DNA from: Bacteroidales bacterium | GTDB taxonomy: Bacteria > Bacteroidota > Bacteroidia > Bacteroidales > JACABE01 | Assembly (NCBI GenBank): GCA_023251515.1 | Contig: JAHEYQ010000036.1 | Span: 1-50,021 of the forward strand | Reading direction: 5' to 3' | Length of the DNA: 50,021 nucleotides | In this document: piece by piece, positions 28,201-34,636 of the stretch | Layout: each line of letters starts with the position of its first letter | Position numbering within the stretch: the stretch's first letter is position 1 | Notes under the pieces: generated by a model | What the model was told of the DNA's origin: nothing | The model's database searches: none | What the model saw: the letters and a program-made list of their open reading frames with translations, nothing else | Made by a program: the position numbers and the translations under genes

Positions 28201-29175
28201 AATTAATCCTCCGCTACCAAATTTACAAAAGAATGAATTGTAACCACTAACAGGATTTGAAATGCTATTATGTGCTGCTGATGAATCTATTGAAGTTACA
28301 TAGAAATCGACACGTTTACCCCAACCTCCAAAAGGAATATTAGCAGTAAACAAACTATCTACTGTAGCAGAACGTTGCATTGGTAAACTTACAAAAGTTC
28401 CATTACCATATTTGTAAAATAAATTTACAGATTCTACGCCTGATGCATCCTTTGAATATACAGAAATATTATAAGGTCCAGCTGTAAGAACAGTATCGGA
28501 AGGAGTAGTTGCAAAAGTTAACGTTGGAGGTTTTAATTCAGAAGGGCTAACAGATACTTTGATATCGTCAATCAACCATCCGTATCTGCCTGAAGCAAGA
28601 GGATTCCCGCTTCCATTAAATCTGAAACGCAATTTTACATTTGCCTGATTAGCTGCCAATGTTGAAAGATCTAATGTTTCATTTTTCCACCATGAATTGG
28701 TTGGTAAAGTTGTTGTATCTCCCACTTTCCAGTCGGTAGCATACATTGTTTCACTGAATTTTAACTGACTTAAATTTCCACCTCCGGCATAAGTTGTCAG
28801 AGGTAATGGTGTCCATGTTGCACCATTGTTTAGCGAAATGTCAATAGTTCCTGCATCTGCATAGTGCAGTTTACAAATGTGTGCAAACTCCAGGATAACA
28901 AAGTTATTTCCTAAAGTTGAAAACGAATTGGTTGTCAGAAAAATGGTTTTTCCTACCTGAACTCTGTTCGAATCGGATCTGACTCCCGATTTGGCAAGAT
29001 GAGTTGAAAGCGACCAAGGTTGAAAATTTAGAGTAGAAAAACCAGCTGAATCAGCCGTTGTTACTACACTGTCTCCGCCCGAAGGAAGTTCAAATGTCTC
29101 ATGAAAAACAACTGTTTGTGCAGCAAGTATTTGTGTAATAAATACTGCAAATAAAAAAAGCAAAATCTTTTTCAT
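19240..29175 (-). CDS. Giant T9SS-exported repeat protein (3311 aa)
   Basis: A very large surface or secreted protein with a signal peptide (MKKILLFLFAVFITQILAAQ) and a C-terminal T9SS sorting domain (about 3225-3311: LGQNVPNPSNAIT, then NGVYYYAIEF...KKMVVNK). In between are an N-terminal jelly-roll-like domain (about 22-215); three related modules of about 165 residues (about 325-490, 1228-1395, 2258-2418) with YSRS.SIY..EI and SRPN.KI motifs; two right-handed parallel beta-helix domains (about 612-1040 and 1535-1965; YSIG...DF..F..A and ending IGADEF); a GEVED-type domain (about 2555-2705, WGETEDYSVNI); a MAM-like domain (about 2825-2998); and several CARDB/APHP-like beta domains with KNYGS or KNFGTD. 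Likely an adhesin or surface matrix protein. PorV, encoded at the right edge, helps export such cargo. Confidence 0.88.
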   Translation of the reverse strand: MKKILLFLFAVFITQILAAQTVVFHETFELPSGGDSVVTTADSAGFSTLNFQPWSLSTHLAKSGVRSDSNRVQVGKTIFLTTNSFSTLGNNFVILEFAHICKLHYADAGTIDISLNNGATWTPLPLTTYAGGGNLSQLKFSETMYATDWKVGDTTTLPTNSWWKNETLDLSTLAANQANVKLRFRFNGSGNPLASGRYGWLIDDIKVSVSPSELKPPTLTFATTPSDTVLTAGPYNISVYSKDASGVESVNLFYKYGNGTFVSLPMQRSATVDSLFTANIPFGGWGKRVDFYVTSIDSSAAHNSISNPVSGYNSFFCKFGSGGLITIGNSTSTGTYPFYPYFGYSRSISIYKSTEIGSYGTINQLQWNVSTAAATNVPIKIYLKQVSSNIMIADTFANLLNNATLVYTGTLSFSPTGWKSINLTTPFNYNADNLMVLCEANFGGSGSSSYPYFYYTTSLSGSHQTYTKDSNPPTGSGTIGTSRPNIKINIAAGIELTQDAGINQIVNPVGGVSANTAFNVETKIKNYGSAVLAKASVKYSVDGNAPQSYNWTGNLAKDSVSATFVAGTLNLPIGGHSLKVWAELPNDSTDQNNINDTAYINFYACASPLSGNYSIGGTTADFATFADALVGLNQCGINGAVVFNINAGTYNNQIVLGEVFGSTATNTITFKAANNDSTSVIMNYNATVAADNFIVKLNGADNIRFKNINFAPANPTYSNAIVFANAATNNEISGCLFSGNAGTSNDLASVRIEDVTSINNSITGNRFNSGSMAVMCIGSSTTSLLSNIIVKNNVINNFTKYGVFGEYVNKMLVEGNTIISDASATDKYGVYMHYAYDTVKVIRNTINLNGATNTYGILLDNCHATDTTRGIVANNMVSIANGTTYSYGIRTLTTDYQKIYFNSVLVNGASLTDTRALNIATSSANIDILNNNLQSNRYPLHVEVANTGKCNYNNYYATGTFFAMWNNTAYANLQALKTANQKDTNSINVKPYFLSLNNLHTNNGLLYGKGNSISEVSIDIDGDLRANPPCIGADEFLPPANDATAIALITKNTCGLTTNEDVTLIIKNIGTSPIAAANLTATYGFIGVNNTLVNAITPENVNRTIAPGDTVNYIFNAKANLSVAATHIDSTFQLKAWVNLVGDLANANDTNQLTTLSSYTPIAPIATNFNGGYGSTVTLTASSSDTLYWYDAITGGNFLGKGMYFTTPALFASNTYYVEAKASTPANVQIGAGTSNQYYPFDLSYGYSRSASIYKASEIGGNGLINALQYQVTVAGSTVKAPIKIYLKEVTSDVMTAQNWTNLTASAVLVFSDSVIFNQTGWKNIQLTTPFNFLSGNLMILCESNYGGTGAGYGNYASFGYTTTTLSGTHQYIRKDSSIPTANLALNSSRPNVKINIPLPGCASPRVTVNVNVAAPPPIDLGTTQITSPVVSVPAAVSQAVNVKIKNYGLTALTSANINYQIDNGSVNTFAWTATPALAFDSTKIVTVANLTFAPGLHKIKAWTSQPNNTQDTIAVNDTVSVSFLASLHGTYSIGDTTGGVQKDFPSFTSAIQALTIAGVSDAVIFLADTGTYTEQIRIPQIYGADANKTITFRSANNDSTKVKLQFAATSAANYIVKLDSADYIRFEKMTIKSTATSYGRIVEMSNAANYNVISNCILDMPVTTSSSVYGIYSNGSNHFNKFENNVINNGYYGIYVYGVSSSNSQKGNIIRNNKINNYYYYGIYTYYQDTMQIVNNTIKTITSGYYNYGIYANYTNNSVNISKNTISINSTSTSTYGSLYGLYINYCTSTATTRNMISNNAISIEGGTSTATIYGLYNYYSNYQNIYYNSVNMISAFTQSRAFYISGGSENRIINNNFANNGGGFAYYSGSTTAASASDFNNLYTNGISLAYYNSANQNTLADFITASSKDLNSQSINPLFVANHNLHLQSTTLSAYASPIAEVTDDIDGELRHLTAPTIGADEFPLYQFDAGVVAILNPAAIDTEAVVIPVKVIVKNFGTDTITSMTVNYKVNSGAAVAFTYNGHLASLKTDTISLPNLSIPAGNNSICAYTALTGDVNQYNDQSCKNFFGMPLFDAQITKVSPINGGCGLTSDTVKIWIKNKGINAINGNITASYKSNNNAVVTQNVTNVIASNDSILFTFNTVVNLAATAADIDFNIKAWATLTNDNNHANDTASTVVNSFYTPAAPVTNNVSIPFGTFATLHANSITNAPLIWYDTISGGTKIDTGSVHITPTLYANDTLYVEASTLTDVNATIGTGTSTQQAPFNGNWGYSRSAAIYTANEINGNGNIEKLAWDVSSSASTNFPVKVYLKNVSNSIMTAQTWNDLKTGATLVYDGTKSFSTTGWNEFILSNQFAYNNASNLMVLCETNYGGAGNSNYPNFRYTSGVSGSHQTIQDDDYEPTFTGTLTTSRPNIKIISAPKGCKSPRVAVVINVSPQSPKDAGVIAIVSPSNGVNMSNQEVVTVKIKNYGSTAIQNFAVKYRINNNAVVTENVSSSIAPNDTLTYTFTQKADLHVLNTTYIFKAFTSLTADASALNDTTTKSVTNSDPVYCESKATSTADEDLGQVIFAGINNGNPLPVLNNANATQTYNDYTALAPANIQAGRTYPISLSIIFEDNSYTGKVNAYIDYNRNGNWDLPQELAFTAVYDGTANSTVTGNVTVPFNASAGLSRMRIVVDESDVAPACGTYSWGETEDYSVNIVPPIPHDAGITAITDVNTYLPYYAANTVNAKFVIRNYGSDSLSNATVKYKVNGTLNTYNWTKTPALQSLETDTIAISNIAIQAGMNMIDAYTILAGDTNYMNDTVHKKIFKESLFTIPFADNFDMSSLWFASDTNASLTINNLWEQGAPTASVINAAHSGSNVWATNLDGNYVGNNVSVLYSPKFNMAGMTADTLKFWQWRNFGSTAYGRIEYLNAQNGWIQLGSQNDANASNWYTSANGFDTISNGWELSTYKLNSISNIGSITQFRFIFTAGATTTPLNGWAIDDFKLSLAPLAKDAGVIAITTPTTTSFVGDTVYPVVTIKNFGTDPLTSIPVKYQVSGGAVVAATWTGNLLPGNTVNYTFPTRFIVNTNSYSICSFTAVPTDVYFMNDSSCKAVTVNPALIDVAVTQIMSPGDTATSGSVATIKVKIKNFGSTAVTSVPVVFQRGSATPVTETWTGAALNTGDEVVYTFNATYTVAVGSQFSLCAYTNLAGDAYPQNNKICKTVVIGTVGIDEADADGLWLGQNVPNPSNAITNIEYNLPSEGNVVFNMVNMVGQTVYSQRIKADAGRNQLHINVSELPNGVYYYAIEFEGKRLVKKMVVNK

Positions 29176-29691
29176 TTTTTGTTTTAAATGTTGATTATTA
29201 ATAAATTAAAAGTTTTAATAGTAGCTTCTATCATCAAATAGAAATTACGCGTGCAAATTTGATTAATCAATTATTAAAACAAAAGGCTTTTTTTTCTTAA
29301 AAATTTTAGATATTTACATCTGATAGATATGCAATGTTTTAACTATATATATTTTTTGTTATTACTTTTAAGAGTTTTTTAAAAAAATTAACACTGTAAT
29401 TTTTGGATAAATGAAATTATATTTTTATTAATGTTGTAATAACTAAATTGTTTCATTAAAATGCTTAATTTATATGTGATAATAAGCACTATAAGTGTGT
29501 TTTGGGGTTGTTATAAAACAAACGTTAACGTTAAATTCATTGATTTTTACAAAAAGCAAAAAACACCTTCATTTTATAGAGTTCTGTAAGAAAAACCTGT
29601 AATGAAAGTGTTTTATAAAGATGTTCAATTTAAAATTCTTTTAAATGATTGTATATGCTATTGAAATACAATAATATAAAAGTTTAGTAAT
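29176..29691. other. Intergenic region between ppnP and the giant gene
   Basis: This 516-bp AT-rich stretch holds no ORF of note. The only structures seen are the hairpin at 29563-29614 and a short direct repeat (AACGTTAACGTT near 29521). No TAnnTTTG element for the giant gene was found on the minus strand, so its promoter remains undefined. Confidence 0.6.
29563..29614 (-). terminator. Terminator-like hairpin after ppnP
   Basis: AAACACCTTCATT on the left pairs with AATGAAAGTGTTT on the right apart from one G-T mismatch; the loop is about 24 nt. On the minus strand a T-rich tract follows. It lies about 80 bp beyond the ppnP stop. The large loop makes it weaker than the other terminators here. 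Confidence 0.4.
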
Positions 29692-29973
29692 TTAGCGATA
29701 CAAGCAACGGTAGCTTGAATCTTCTGCGATTTTTAATTTAAATTTGCTGTCTTTAGGTACAACAAAAGTTTCGAATTCTTTGTATTCTTTCCATTCGGTT
29801 TCGCCTGCCAACTGGATAATCATTTTTCCAGAAGTAACTGTCATATATTCAACACTTGATGTGCCGAATTCGTATTCGCCAGCTGCCATTACTCCAATTG
29901 TTGCAGGTCCTTCTGCAGTTTCGTAAGCGATGGATTTTACTTTTCCATCAAAATATTCGTTTGTTTTAAACAT
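29692..29973 (-). CDS. ppnP: Pyrimidine/purine nucleoside phosphorylase
   Basis: This 93-residue single-domain cupin matches the length and sequence of PpnP (YaiE, formerly DUF1255), which phosphorolyses several nucleosides to free base and ribose-1-phosphate in the cytosol. Landmarks are YFDGKVKSIAYE at the start, GPATIGVMAAGEYEFGT, EYMTVTSGKM, and the end FVVPKDSKFKLKI...YRCLY. It is monocistronic, with a -7 element at 29997-30004. Complete and ordinary. Confidence 0.9.
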   Translation of the reverse strand: MFKTNEYFDGKVKSIAYETAEGPATIGVMAAGEYEFGTSSVEYMTVTSGKMIIQLAGETEWKEYKEFETFVVPKDSKFKLKIAEDSSYRCLYR

Positions 29974-29996
29974 ATAAAGTTGATTTTAATTTTTTT

Positions 29997-30004
29997 CAAA
30001 AGTA
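29997..30004 (-). promoter_or_regulatory. -7 element for ppnP
   Basis: Minus-strand TACTTTTG matches TAnnTTTG. The start point would be near 29990, giving a short leader of about 17 nt before the ppnP ATG at 29973. Confidence 0.5.
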
Positions 30005-30155
30005 GAATTTTACATCGAAATTATCATTGTTTTTTTTATCATTTTTTTTTAGTTAACAGTTCTAATTTATATAAGTTTCGGTAAATCAAACTTTTAATTT
30101 ATGTAATTTTTTATTATTTTTTTATAGCATCATTTTCCCGAATTTCAAAAAAAAC

Positions 30156-30163
30156 TATCTTTG
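30156..30163 (+). promoter_or_regulatory. -7 element for molybdate transporter gene
   Basis: TATCTTTG, followed by an expected start near 30170 and a leader of about 50 nt before the ATG at 30219. The spacer upstream is an A-rich tract. Confidence 0.55.
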
Positions 30164-30218
30164 TATTATAATCAGTTGGATGTTATTGGCTGAAAGCTGA
30201 TAAATTTTGTTATAAAAC

Positions 30219-31397
30219 ATGATTTCAATAGAAATGAATATTTTAAGTATTATTAAAACAAGAATACGATTCGACAGGAATGAATTTTCCGGTGCTTTTG
30301 GTGACATTGGCACCGATTTGCCTCTTATTATCGGTATGATATTAGCTTCAGGATTGAATGCTTGTAATGTATTGATAGCATACGGATTAATGCAGTTGTT
30401 CTCTGCTTTTTTATATGGAATTCCAATGCCTGTTCAGCCATTAAAGGCTGTTGCAATGATTGTAATAACTCAAAAAATAGCTCCGGGTATTATCTATGGT
30501 GGTGGTTTATCAATAGGTATATTGATGCTTATTTTATCATTAACTGGTTTAATTGATTTGATAGCCAAATATATACCTAAGGTTGTAGTCAGAGGAATTC
30601 AGTTTGGACTTGGGATTCAGCTTTCATTAATTGCTTTAAAAGAATATGTTGTATCCGACTCTGTATCTGGTTATTTTCTTGCTATTGCTGCTTTTGTTTT
30701 AAGCCTTGTTTTGTTGGGAAACAGGAAATATCCTCCTGCAATTTTTATTATTTTAGGTGGTGTTGTATATGCTTTTTTATTTAATTTTACTGATTTTAAT
30801 ATAACGGAAGCTGTAAGTATAAATCTTCCAACGTTTTATTCTCCGCATTTTTCTGATGTAATTACGGGTTTTCTGATACTTGCTCTTCCTCAGATTCCAC
30901 TTTCTATCGGAAATTCTATAATAGCGACCAAACAGATTTCCAATGATTATTTTCCTGAGAAAAAGATAACAATAAAAAAAATCAGTTTTACCTATTCAAT
31001 TATCAATCTGATTAATCCATTTTTAGGTGGCATTCCTACTTGTCATGGTTCGGGTGGTATGGCAGGTCATTATATTTTTGGTGCCCGTACAGGTGGGTCT
31101 GTTTTTATTTATGGAACTTTGTATCTGATTCTGGGTTTATTCTTTAGTGGAAGTTTTGAACAAGTAGTAAAAATATTTCCATTGCCCATATTGGGCGTTA
31201 TTCTTTTGTTTGAGGGTTTAACGCTTATGGTATTTGTTAAAGATATTATCGATTCTAAAAAGAGCTTTTTTATTGCTCTTTTGGTTGCACTTATTGCCTG
31301 TGGTTTGCCTTATGGTTATTTAATCGGGATGATTGTTGGAAGCGTAATGTATTATATATCTGATGACAAGGTTAAAAATTATTTTAAAATTAAGTAA
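30219..31397 (+). CDS. MOT1-type molybdate (sulfate-like) transporter
   Basis: A 392-residue inner-membrane protein with about ten hydrophobic helices. The N-terminus has NEFSGAFGDIGTDLPLIIG, and a second signature, GGIPTCHGSGGMAGHY, lies near residue 275; both are typical of MOT1-type molybdate transporters related to SulP carriers but lacking a STAS domain. It probably imports molybdate for the molybdopterin enzyme encoded at 36224. The next gene begins directly after its stop codon (no gap) and encodes a MobB-like protein, so the pair is an operon linked to molybdenum cofactor use. Sulfate transport is the alternative. Confidence 0.8.
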   Translation: MISIEMNILSIIKTRIRFDRNEFSGAFGDIGTDLPLIIGMILASGLNACNVLIAYGLMQLFSAFLYGIPMPVQPLKAVAMIVITQKIAPGIIYGGGLSIGILMLILSLTGLIDLIAKYIPKVVVRGIQFGLGIQLSLIALKEYVVSDSVSGYFLAIAAFVLSLVLLGNRKYPPAIFIILGGVVYAFLFNFTDFNITEAVSINLPTFYSPHFSDVITGFLILALPQIPLSIGNSIIATKQISNDYFPEKKITIKKISFTYSIINLINPFLGGIPTCHGSGGMAGHYIFGARTGGSVFIYGTLYLILGLFFSGSFEQVVKIFPLPILGVILLFEGLTLMVFVKDIIDSKKSFFIALLVALIACGLPYGYLIGMIVGSVMYYISDDKVKNYFKIK

Positions 31398-31949
31398 ATG
31401 ACTATGTTTTTACCAAATATGCTGATTGTTTGTGGAGCTGGCAGAAATACAGGAAAGTCAACTCTAACTAAATTGTTGATAGAGAAATACTCAAAAGGAA
31501 ATAGGATAGCTGCTTGTAAAATTACTCCTCATTTTCACGAACAACCTGAAGATAAACTGATATTATGGCAAAATATTGATTGTAAGGTTTATCTTGAAAA
31601 TGAAATCAATCACAAGGATAGTTCCCAGTTTTTGCAGGCAGGTGCAAATCCGGTGTATTATGTTGAATGTAAAGATTATAAGATAGAAGAAGCTTTTGAA
31701 GTTTTGTTACAGCATTTGGGTGAAAATAAACTGTTGATTTGTGAATCTGGCTTTCTGGCAAATATTTATAAACCAGGCATTCTCATTTTTCTTGAAAACA
31801 AAAACAATACCGATTTAAAAGCCGATAAATTTTCCCTGAAAGAAATTGCAGATATTAAAGTATGCAGCGAACAAGGTAAGCTGGATGAAGAACTTGACAA
31901 AGTCCTTCAAATGATTGAAATTGTGAATAATAAATGGGTTGTAATTTAA
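31398..31949 (+). CDS. MobB-like P-loop NTP-binding protein
   Basis: A 183-residue cytosolic protein with a Walker A motif near the start (GAGRNTGKSTLTKLL, residues about 13-27), then KITPHFH and DSSQFLQAGANPVYYVE. The AGA and DS pattern after the P-loop resembles MobB, the adapter GTPase that assists molybdopterin guanine dinucleotide formation, although overall similarity is weak. It starts immediately after the transporter stop codon. Its stop codon overlaps the stop codon of the convergent tatC gene. A general P-loop NTPase is the alternative. Confidence 0.6.
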   Translation: MTMFLPNMLIVCGAGRNTGKSTLTKLLIEKYSKGNRIAACKITPHFHEQPEDKLILWQNIDCKVYLENEINHKDSSQFLQAGANPVYYVECKDYKIEEAFEVLLQHLGENKLLICESGFLANIYKPGILIFLENKNNTDLKADKFSLKEIADIKVCSEQGKLDEELDKVLQMIEIVNNKWVVI

Positions 31950-32779
31950 AAATCAAGACTTTGTTTACGTTCTACACTTTTACTCACATAAATGCTTATT
32001 TCAAATAATACCCATATTGGAAACCCAACCAGTATCATACTGAACATATCGCCTGATGGTGTTATAAATGCTGCAAGTATTGATATCACAACAATAGAGT
32101 GTCGGCGATATTTTCTGAGCAATTTAGATGATAATAAACCGATTTTAGTCAAAAAATATATTAAAACCGGCAATTCAAAAACAATTCCCATCGAAAGGGT
32201 AAGTATTGTGAGTATTGAGATATATGAAGAAATCGTTATCATATTCTGAATTTCAGAACTGAGTTGATAGGTTGCTAAAAAATTGATTGTTAAGGGTGCA
32301 ACTAAATAATATCCAAATAAAACTCCAAAAATAAAAAGTGATGAAATGTAAAAAATTATTCCTCTTGACGACTTTACTTCTCTCTCAGAAAGTGCAGGTT
32401 TAACAAACATCCACAATTGATAAGCCATAAAAGGAAAGCTTAAAATTATTCCGGCAATCATCGAAATCATCAGATGGTATCTGAATTGCCCTCCGATTTC
32501 GGTGTTAATTAAACTTATTTTAAAGGGTTCAAAGCAAAATCCATCTATGCCAAGTTGTTGGCCAATAAAACAGAATGCCCTATATGTAAAAAATTTTGTA
32601 TTTCCTGGCAAAAGTATTATTTCATTGAAAACAAAATCTTTATAAATAAAAGCGAAAACGCTAAAAATCAATATTGCAAGTATTGTACGGAATAAATACT
32701 TCCTTAATAGGTCCACATGCCCCCAAAAGGACGTATCATATTCCTTCTCTTTAAAAAATCCAAAAAGGTATTTTAGCAT
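31946..32779 (-). CDS. tatC: Twin-arginine translocase subunit TatC
   Basis: A 277-residue inner-membrane protein with six hydrophobic helices. It binds twin-arginine signal peptides and with TatA forms the Tat pathway for folded, often cofactor-containing, proteins. Landmarks are the N-terminal SFWGHVDLLRKYLFR (equivalent to the SH..ELR motif), GGQFRYHLMIS, SFPFMAYQLWMFVKPAL and the later SMGIVFELPVLIYFL and FITPSGD. It lies 37 bp downstream of tatA, so they form an operon. Its stop overlaps that of the convergent MobB-like gene, leaving no room for a terminator. The formate dehydrogenase here has no Tat signal, so Tat serves other proteins. Confidence 0.92.
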   Translation of the reverse strand: MLKYLFGFFKEKEYDTSFWGHVDLLRKYLFRTILAILIFSVFAFIYKDFVFNEIILLPGNTKFFTYRAFCFIGQQLGIDGFCFEPFKISLINTEIGGQFRYHLMISMIAGIILSFPFMAYQLWMFVKPALSEREVKSSRGIIFYISSLFIFGVLFGYYLVAPLTINFLATYQLSSEIQNMITISSYISILTILTLSMGIVFELPVLIYFLTKIGLLSSKLLRKYRRHSIVVISILAAFITPSGDMFSMILVGFPIWVLFEISIYVSKSVERKQSLDF

Positions 32780-32816
32780 AAGCTATTATTTAAAAGACTT
32801 TTAAAGTGTCTCAAAA

Positions 32817-33053
32817 CTATTGTTTAGCTTTATCATTTGATGATGAATCCTTTTTATTTGATTCAGACGTTTTGTCAACATCTAAATCATCGTAAATTCC
32901 ATCTTTTGCTTTCTTAAATTCATTCATACCTTTGCCCAAACCTCGCATAAGTTGAGGTATTTTTGTGCCTCCAAATAGTAAAAGTACTAGAAGAGCAATT
33001 ACTAAAATCTCCTGTCCACCAAACATTCCCAATAAAATGCTATTGAATATCAT
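32817..33053 (-). CDS. tatA: Twin-arginine translocase subunit TatA/E
   Basis: A 78-residue protein with one N-terminal membrane helix ([17 protein letters not shown], residues about 16-32), the FGG.KIP.L hinge, an amphipathic helix ([17 protein letters not shown]) and a charged, Ser/Lys-rich tail. This is the pore-forming Tat component. It precedes tatC by 37 bp. The promoter-like element 33095-33102 lies upstream. Typical size for TatA/E in Bacteroidota. Confidence 0.92.
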   Translation of the reverse strand: MIFNSILLGMFGGQEILVIALLVLLLFGGTKIPQLMRGLGKGMNEFKKAKDGIYDDLDVDKTSESNKKDSSSNDKAKQ

Positions 33054-33094
33054 TTTTTTTATTTTAAAATAAATAATTTGTTCTTTACAGTCTC

Positions 33095-33102
33095 CAAAAT
33101 TA
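33095..33102 (-). promoter_or_regulatory. -7 element for tatAC
   Basis: Minus-strand TAATTTTG matches TAnnTTTG. Start near 33088 gives a leader of about 35 nt to the tatA start. Confidence 0.45.
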
Positions 33103-33253
33103 CTAAAAAATCACAATACTTTCGTTTTTTACATTATTTCTTTTTTGACTGTTTAAGAAACAAAGTTATCTCTGTTTTTGTTTTTTATTTTATTCTTTAT
33201 AAATCAAGTTTTTTATTGATTTAAATAATGAGAAATAACTTCATATTTTCTGT

Positions 33254-33261
33254 TAAATTTG
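33254..33261 (+). promoter_or_regulatory. -7 element for mobA
   Basis: TAAATTTG matches TAnnTTTG. Start near 33268 gives a leader of about 57 nt to the mobA ATG at 33325. Confidence 0.4.
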
Positions 33262-33324
33262 CAATTCAATTTTTTAATTCAATAAACAATAATATATTAA
33301 TCAGAAAATAAATAAGATAGCCTT

Positions 33325-33939
33325 ATGCAGGATGCCCTTTTTGATCAGAATATTCCGAAATTTAGTGCTGCAATTCTTGCCGGTGGAAATAACTCCCGCT
33401 TTAATGGGATAAATAAGTCTTTTCTGGTGGTTGATAATCAATATATCATTGATAGAATAATTGATGTTCTTAAAGATATTTTTAGCGAAATTATCATCGT
33501 TTCTAACAATCCTGAAATTTATAGTGAATATAAAGATTTTAAAGTAGTTACAGACTATTATCAAAAAATTGGTCCTTTGGGAGGAATACATACTGCTTTA
33601 AAATCGGCTGCCAATCCTTCTGTTTTTATTGTTTCATGCGATATGCCATATTTAAGTAATAATATGATAATTAAACAATTAGATTCGCATATTAAAAGTG
33701 GAAGAGATGTAACAATTCCTGTTATTGATGGTTTTTTAGAGCCACTTCATGGGATTTATAATACAGCTAAATTGCCTGAATTAGAGAAATTTATTGAAAA
33801 TACCCAAAAATATAAGATTATCGGATTCTATGATTTTATTCAGGTTAATTATTTTAATATTTTTGATACTGATTTGAAAAATTTCACAAATATAAATCAT
33901 CCTGATGATTATGAAAAGTTGATTAATAATAATATATAA
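33325..33939 (+). CDS. mobA: Molybdenum cofactor guanylyltransferase
   Basis: A 204-residue cytosolic enzyme that transfers GMP to molybdopterin to form the bis-MGD cofactor of formate dehydrogenases and relatives. The N-terminal nucleotidyltransferase signature LAGGNNSRFNGINKS (about residues 17-31), GPLGGI, SCDMPYL with the metal-binding Asp, and PLHGIY all fit MobA. It lies upstream of the formate dehydrogenase operon whose catalytic subunit needs this cofactor. The gap to the next gene is 217 bp, so it may be transcribed separately. Complete. Confidence 0.85.
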   Translation: MQDALFDQNIPKFSAAILAGGNNSRFNGINKSFLVVDNQYIIDRIIDVLKDIFSEIIIVSNNPEIYSEYKDFKVVTDYYQKIGPLGGIHTALKSAANPSVFIVSCDMPYLSNNMIIKQLDSHIKSGRDVTIPVIDGFLEPLHGIYNTAKLPELEKFIENTQKYKIIGFYDFIQVNYFNIFDTDLKNFTNINHPDDYEKLINNNI

Positions 33940-34156
33940 AAGAGAAATACATGAGTCGGGTTTAAATAGAGGAAATATTCATTTAATAGTCCTCCTAATG
34001 AATTTAAAATATTTGATATACAAGATTTTAAATTTTATTATATTTAGTTATCTGATTACCTTTTAGAACAGCTTAAAACATTTTAATTTTAAACTTTTGA
34101 TAATTTTTTGTTTTTTTGCTTTTATATTTTGTAAATTTATGCTTTCAAAAATTTAG

Positions 34157-34636
34157 ATGAAAATAATGACAGAAGAAATATTATTGAAATATAAGCCACA
34201 GAAAAACAATTTGTTACAAATTTTGCATGAGATTCAGACAGAGCAACCTCATCAATATTTGCCTGAAACAGAATTGAGGAAAGTTTCTAAGTATCTGAAT
34301 ATTAGTATGAGCTCTGTTTATGGTGTTGTTTCTTATTATACCATGTTTTCTATAAAACCACGAGGGAAATTTATTGTCAGATTATGTCAATCTCCTGTTT
34401 GTGATATGCTTGGTTCTCAGTTAATAGCCAATAAGTTAAAAGAATTGTTACAGATTGACTTTAATGAAACAACTTCTGATGGATTATTTACATTAGAATT
34501 TAGCGAATGTCTGGGTTTGTGTGCTAATAAACCTTCGATGATGATAAATAAGCAAGCATATACAGGTCTAAATGTAGATGTAATTGAATTGATAATAAAT
34601 GATTTACGTAACGAATCCAAAAACAGTGATAACTGA
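34157..34636 (+). CDS. NuoE-like 24-kDa [2Fe-2S] subunit of NAD-linked formate dehydrogenase
   Basis: A 159-residue thioredoxin-fold protein with the four NuoE cluster ligands: CX4C in CQSPVC and CX3C in CLGLC. It would pass electrons between the catalytic subunit and the NuoF-like flavoprotein in a cytosolic NAD-dependent formate dehydrogenase (FdsG/HoxE-like). The ATG at 34157 is used; a second ATG lies three codons later. It overlaps the next gene by 38 bp, consistent with translational coupling. T-rich sequence with TATATTTTG (near the -7 consensus) precedes it. It could instead serve a bifurcating enzyme. Confidence 0.82.
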   Translation: MKIMTEEILLKYKPQKNNLLQILHEIQTEQPHQYLPETELRKVSKYLNISMSSVYGVVSYYTMFSIKPRGKFIVRLCQSPVCDMLGSQLIANKLKELLQIDFNETTSDGLFTLEFSECLGLCANKPSMMINKQAYTGLNVDVIELIINDLRNESKNSDN

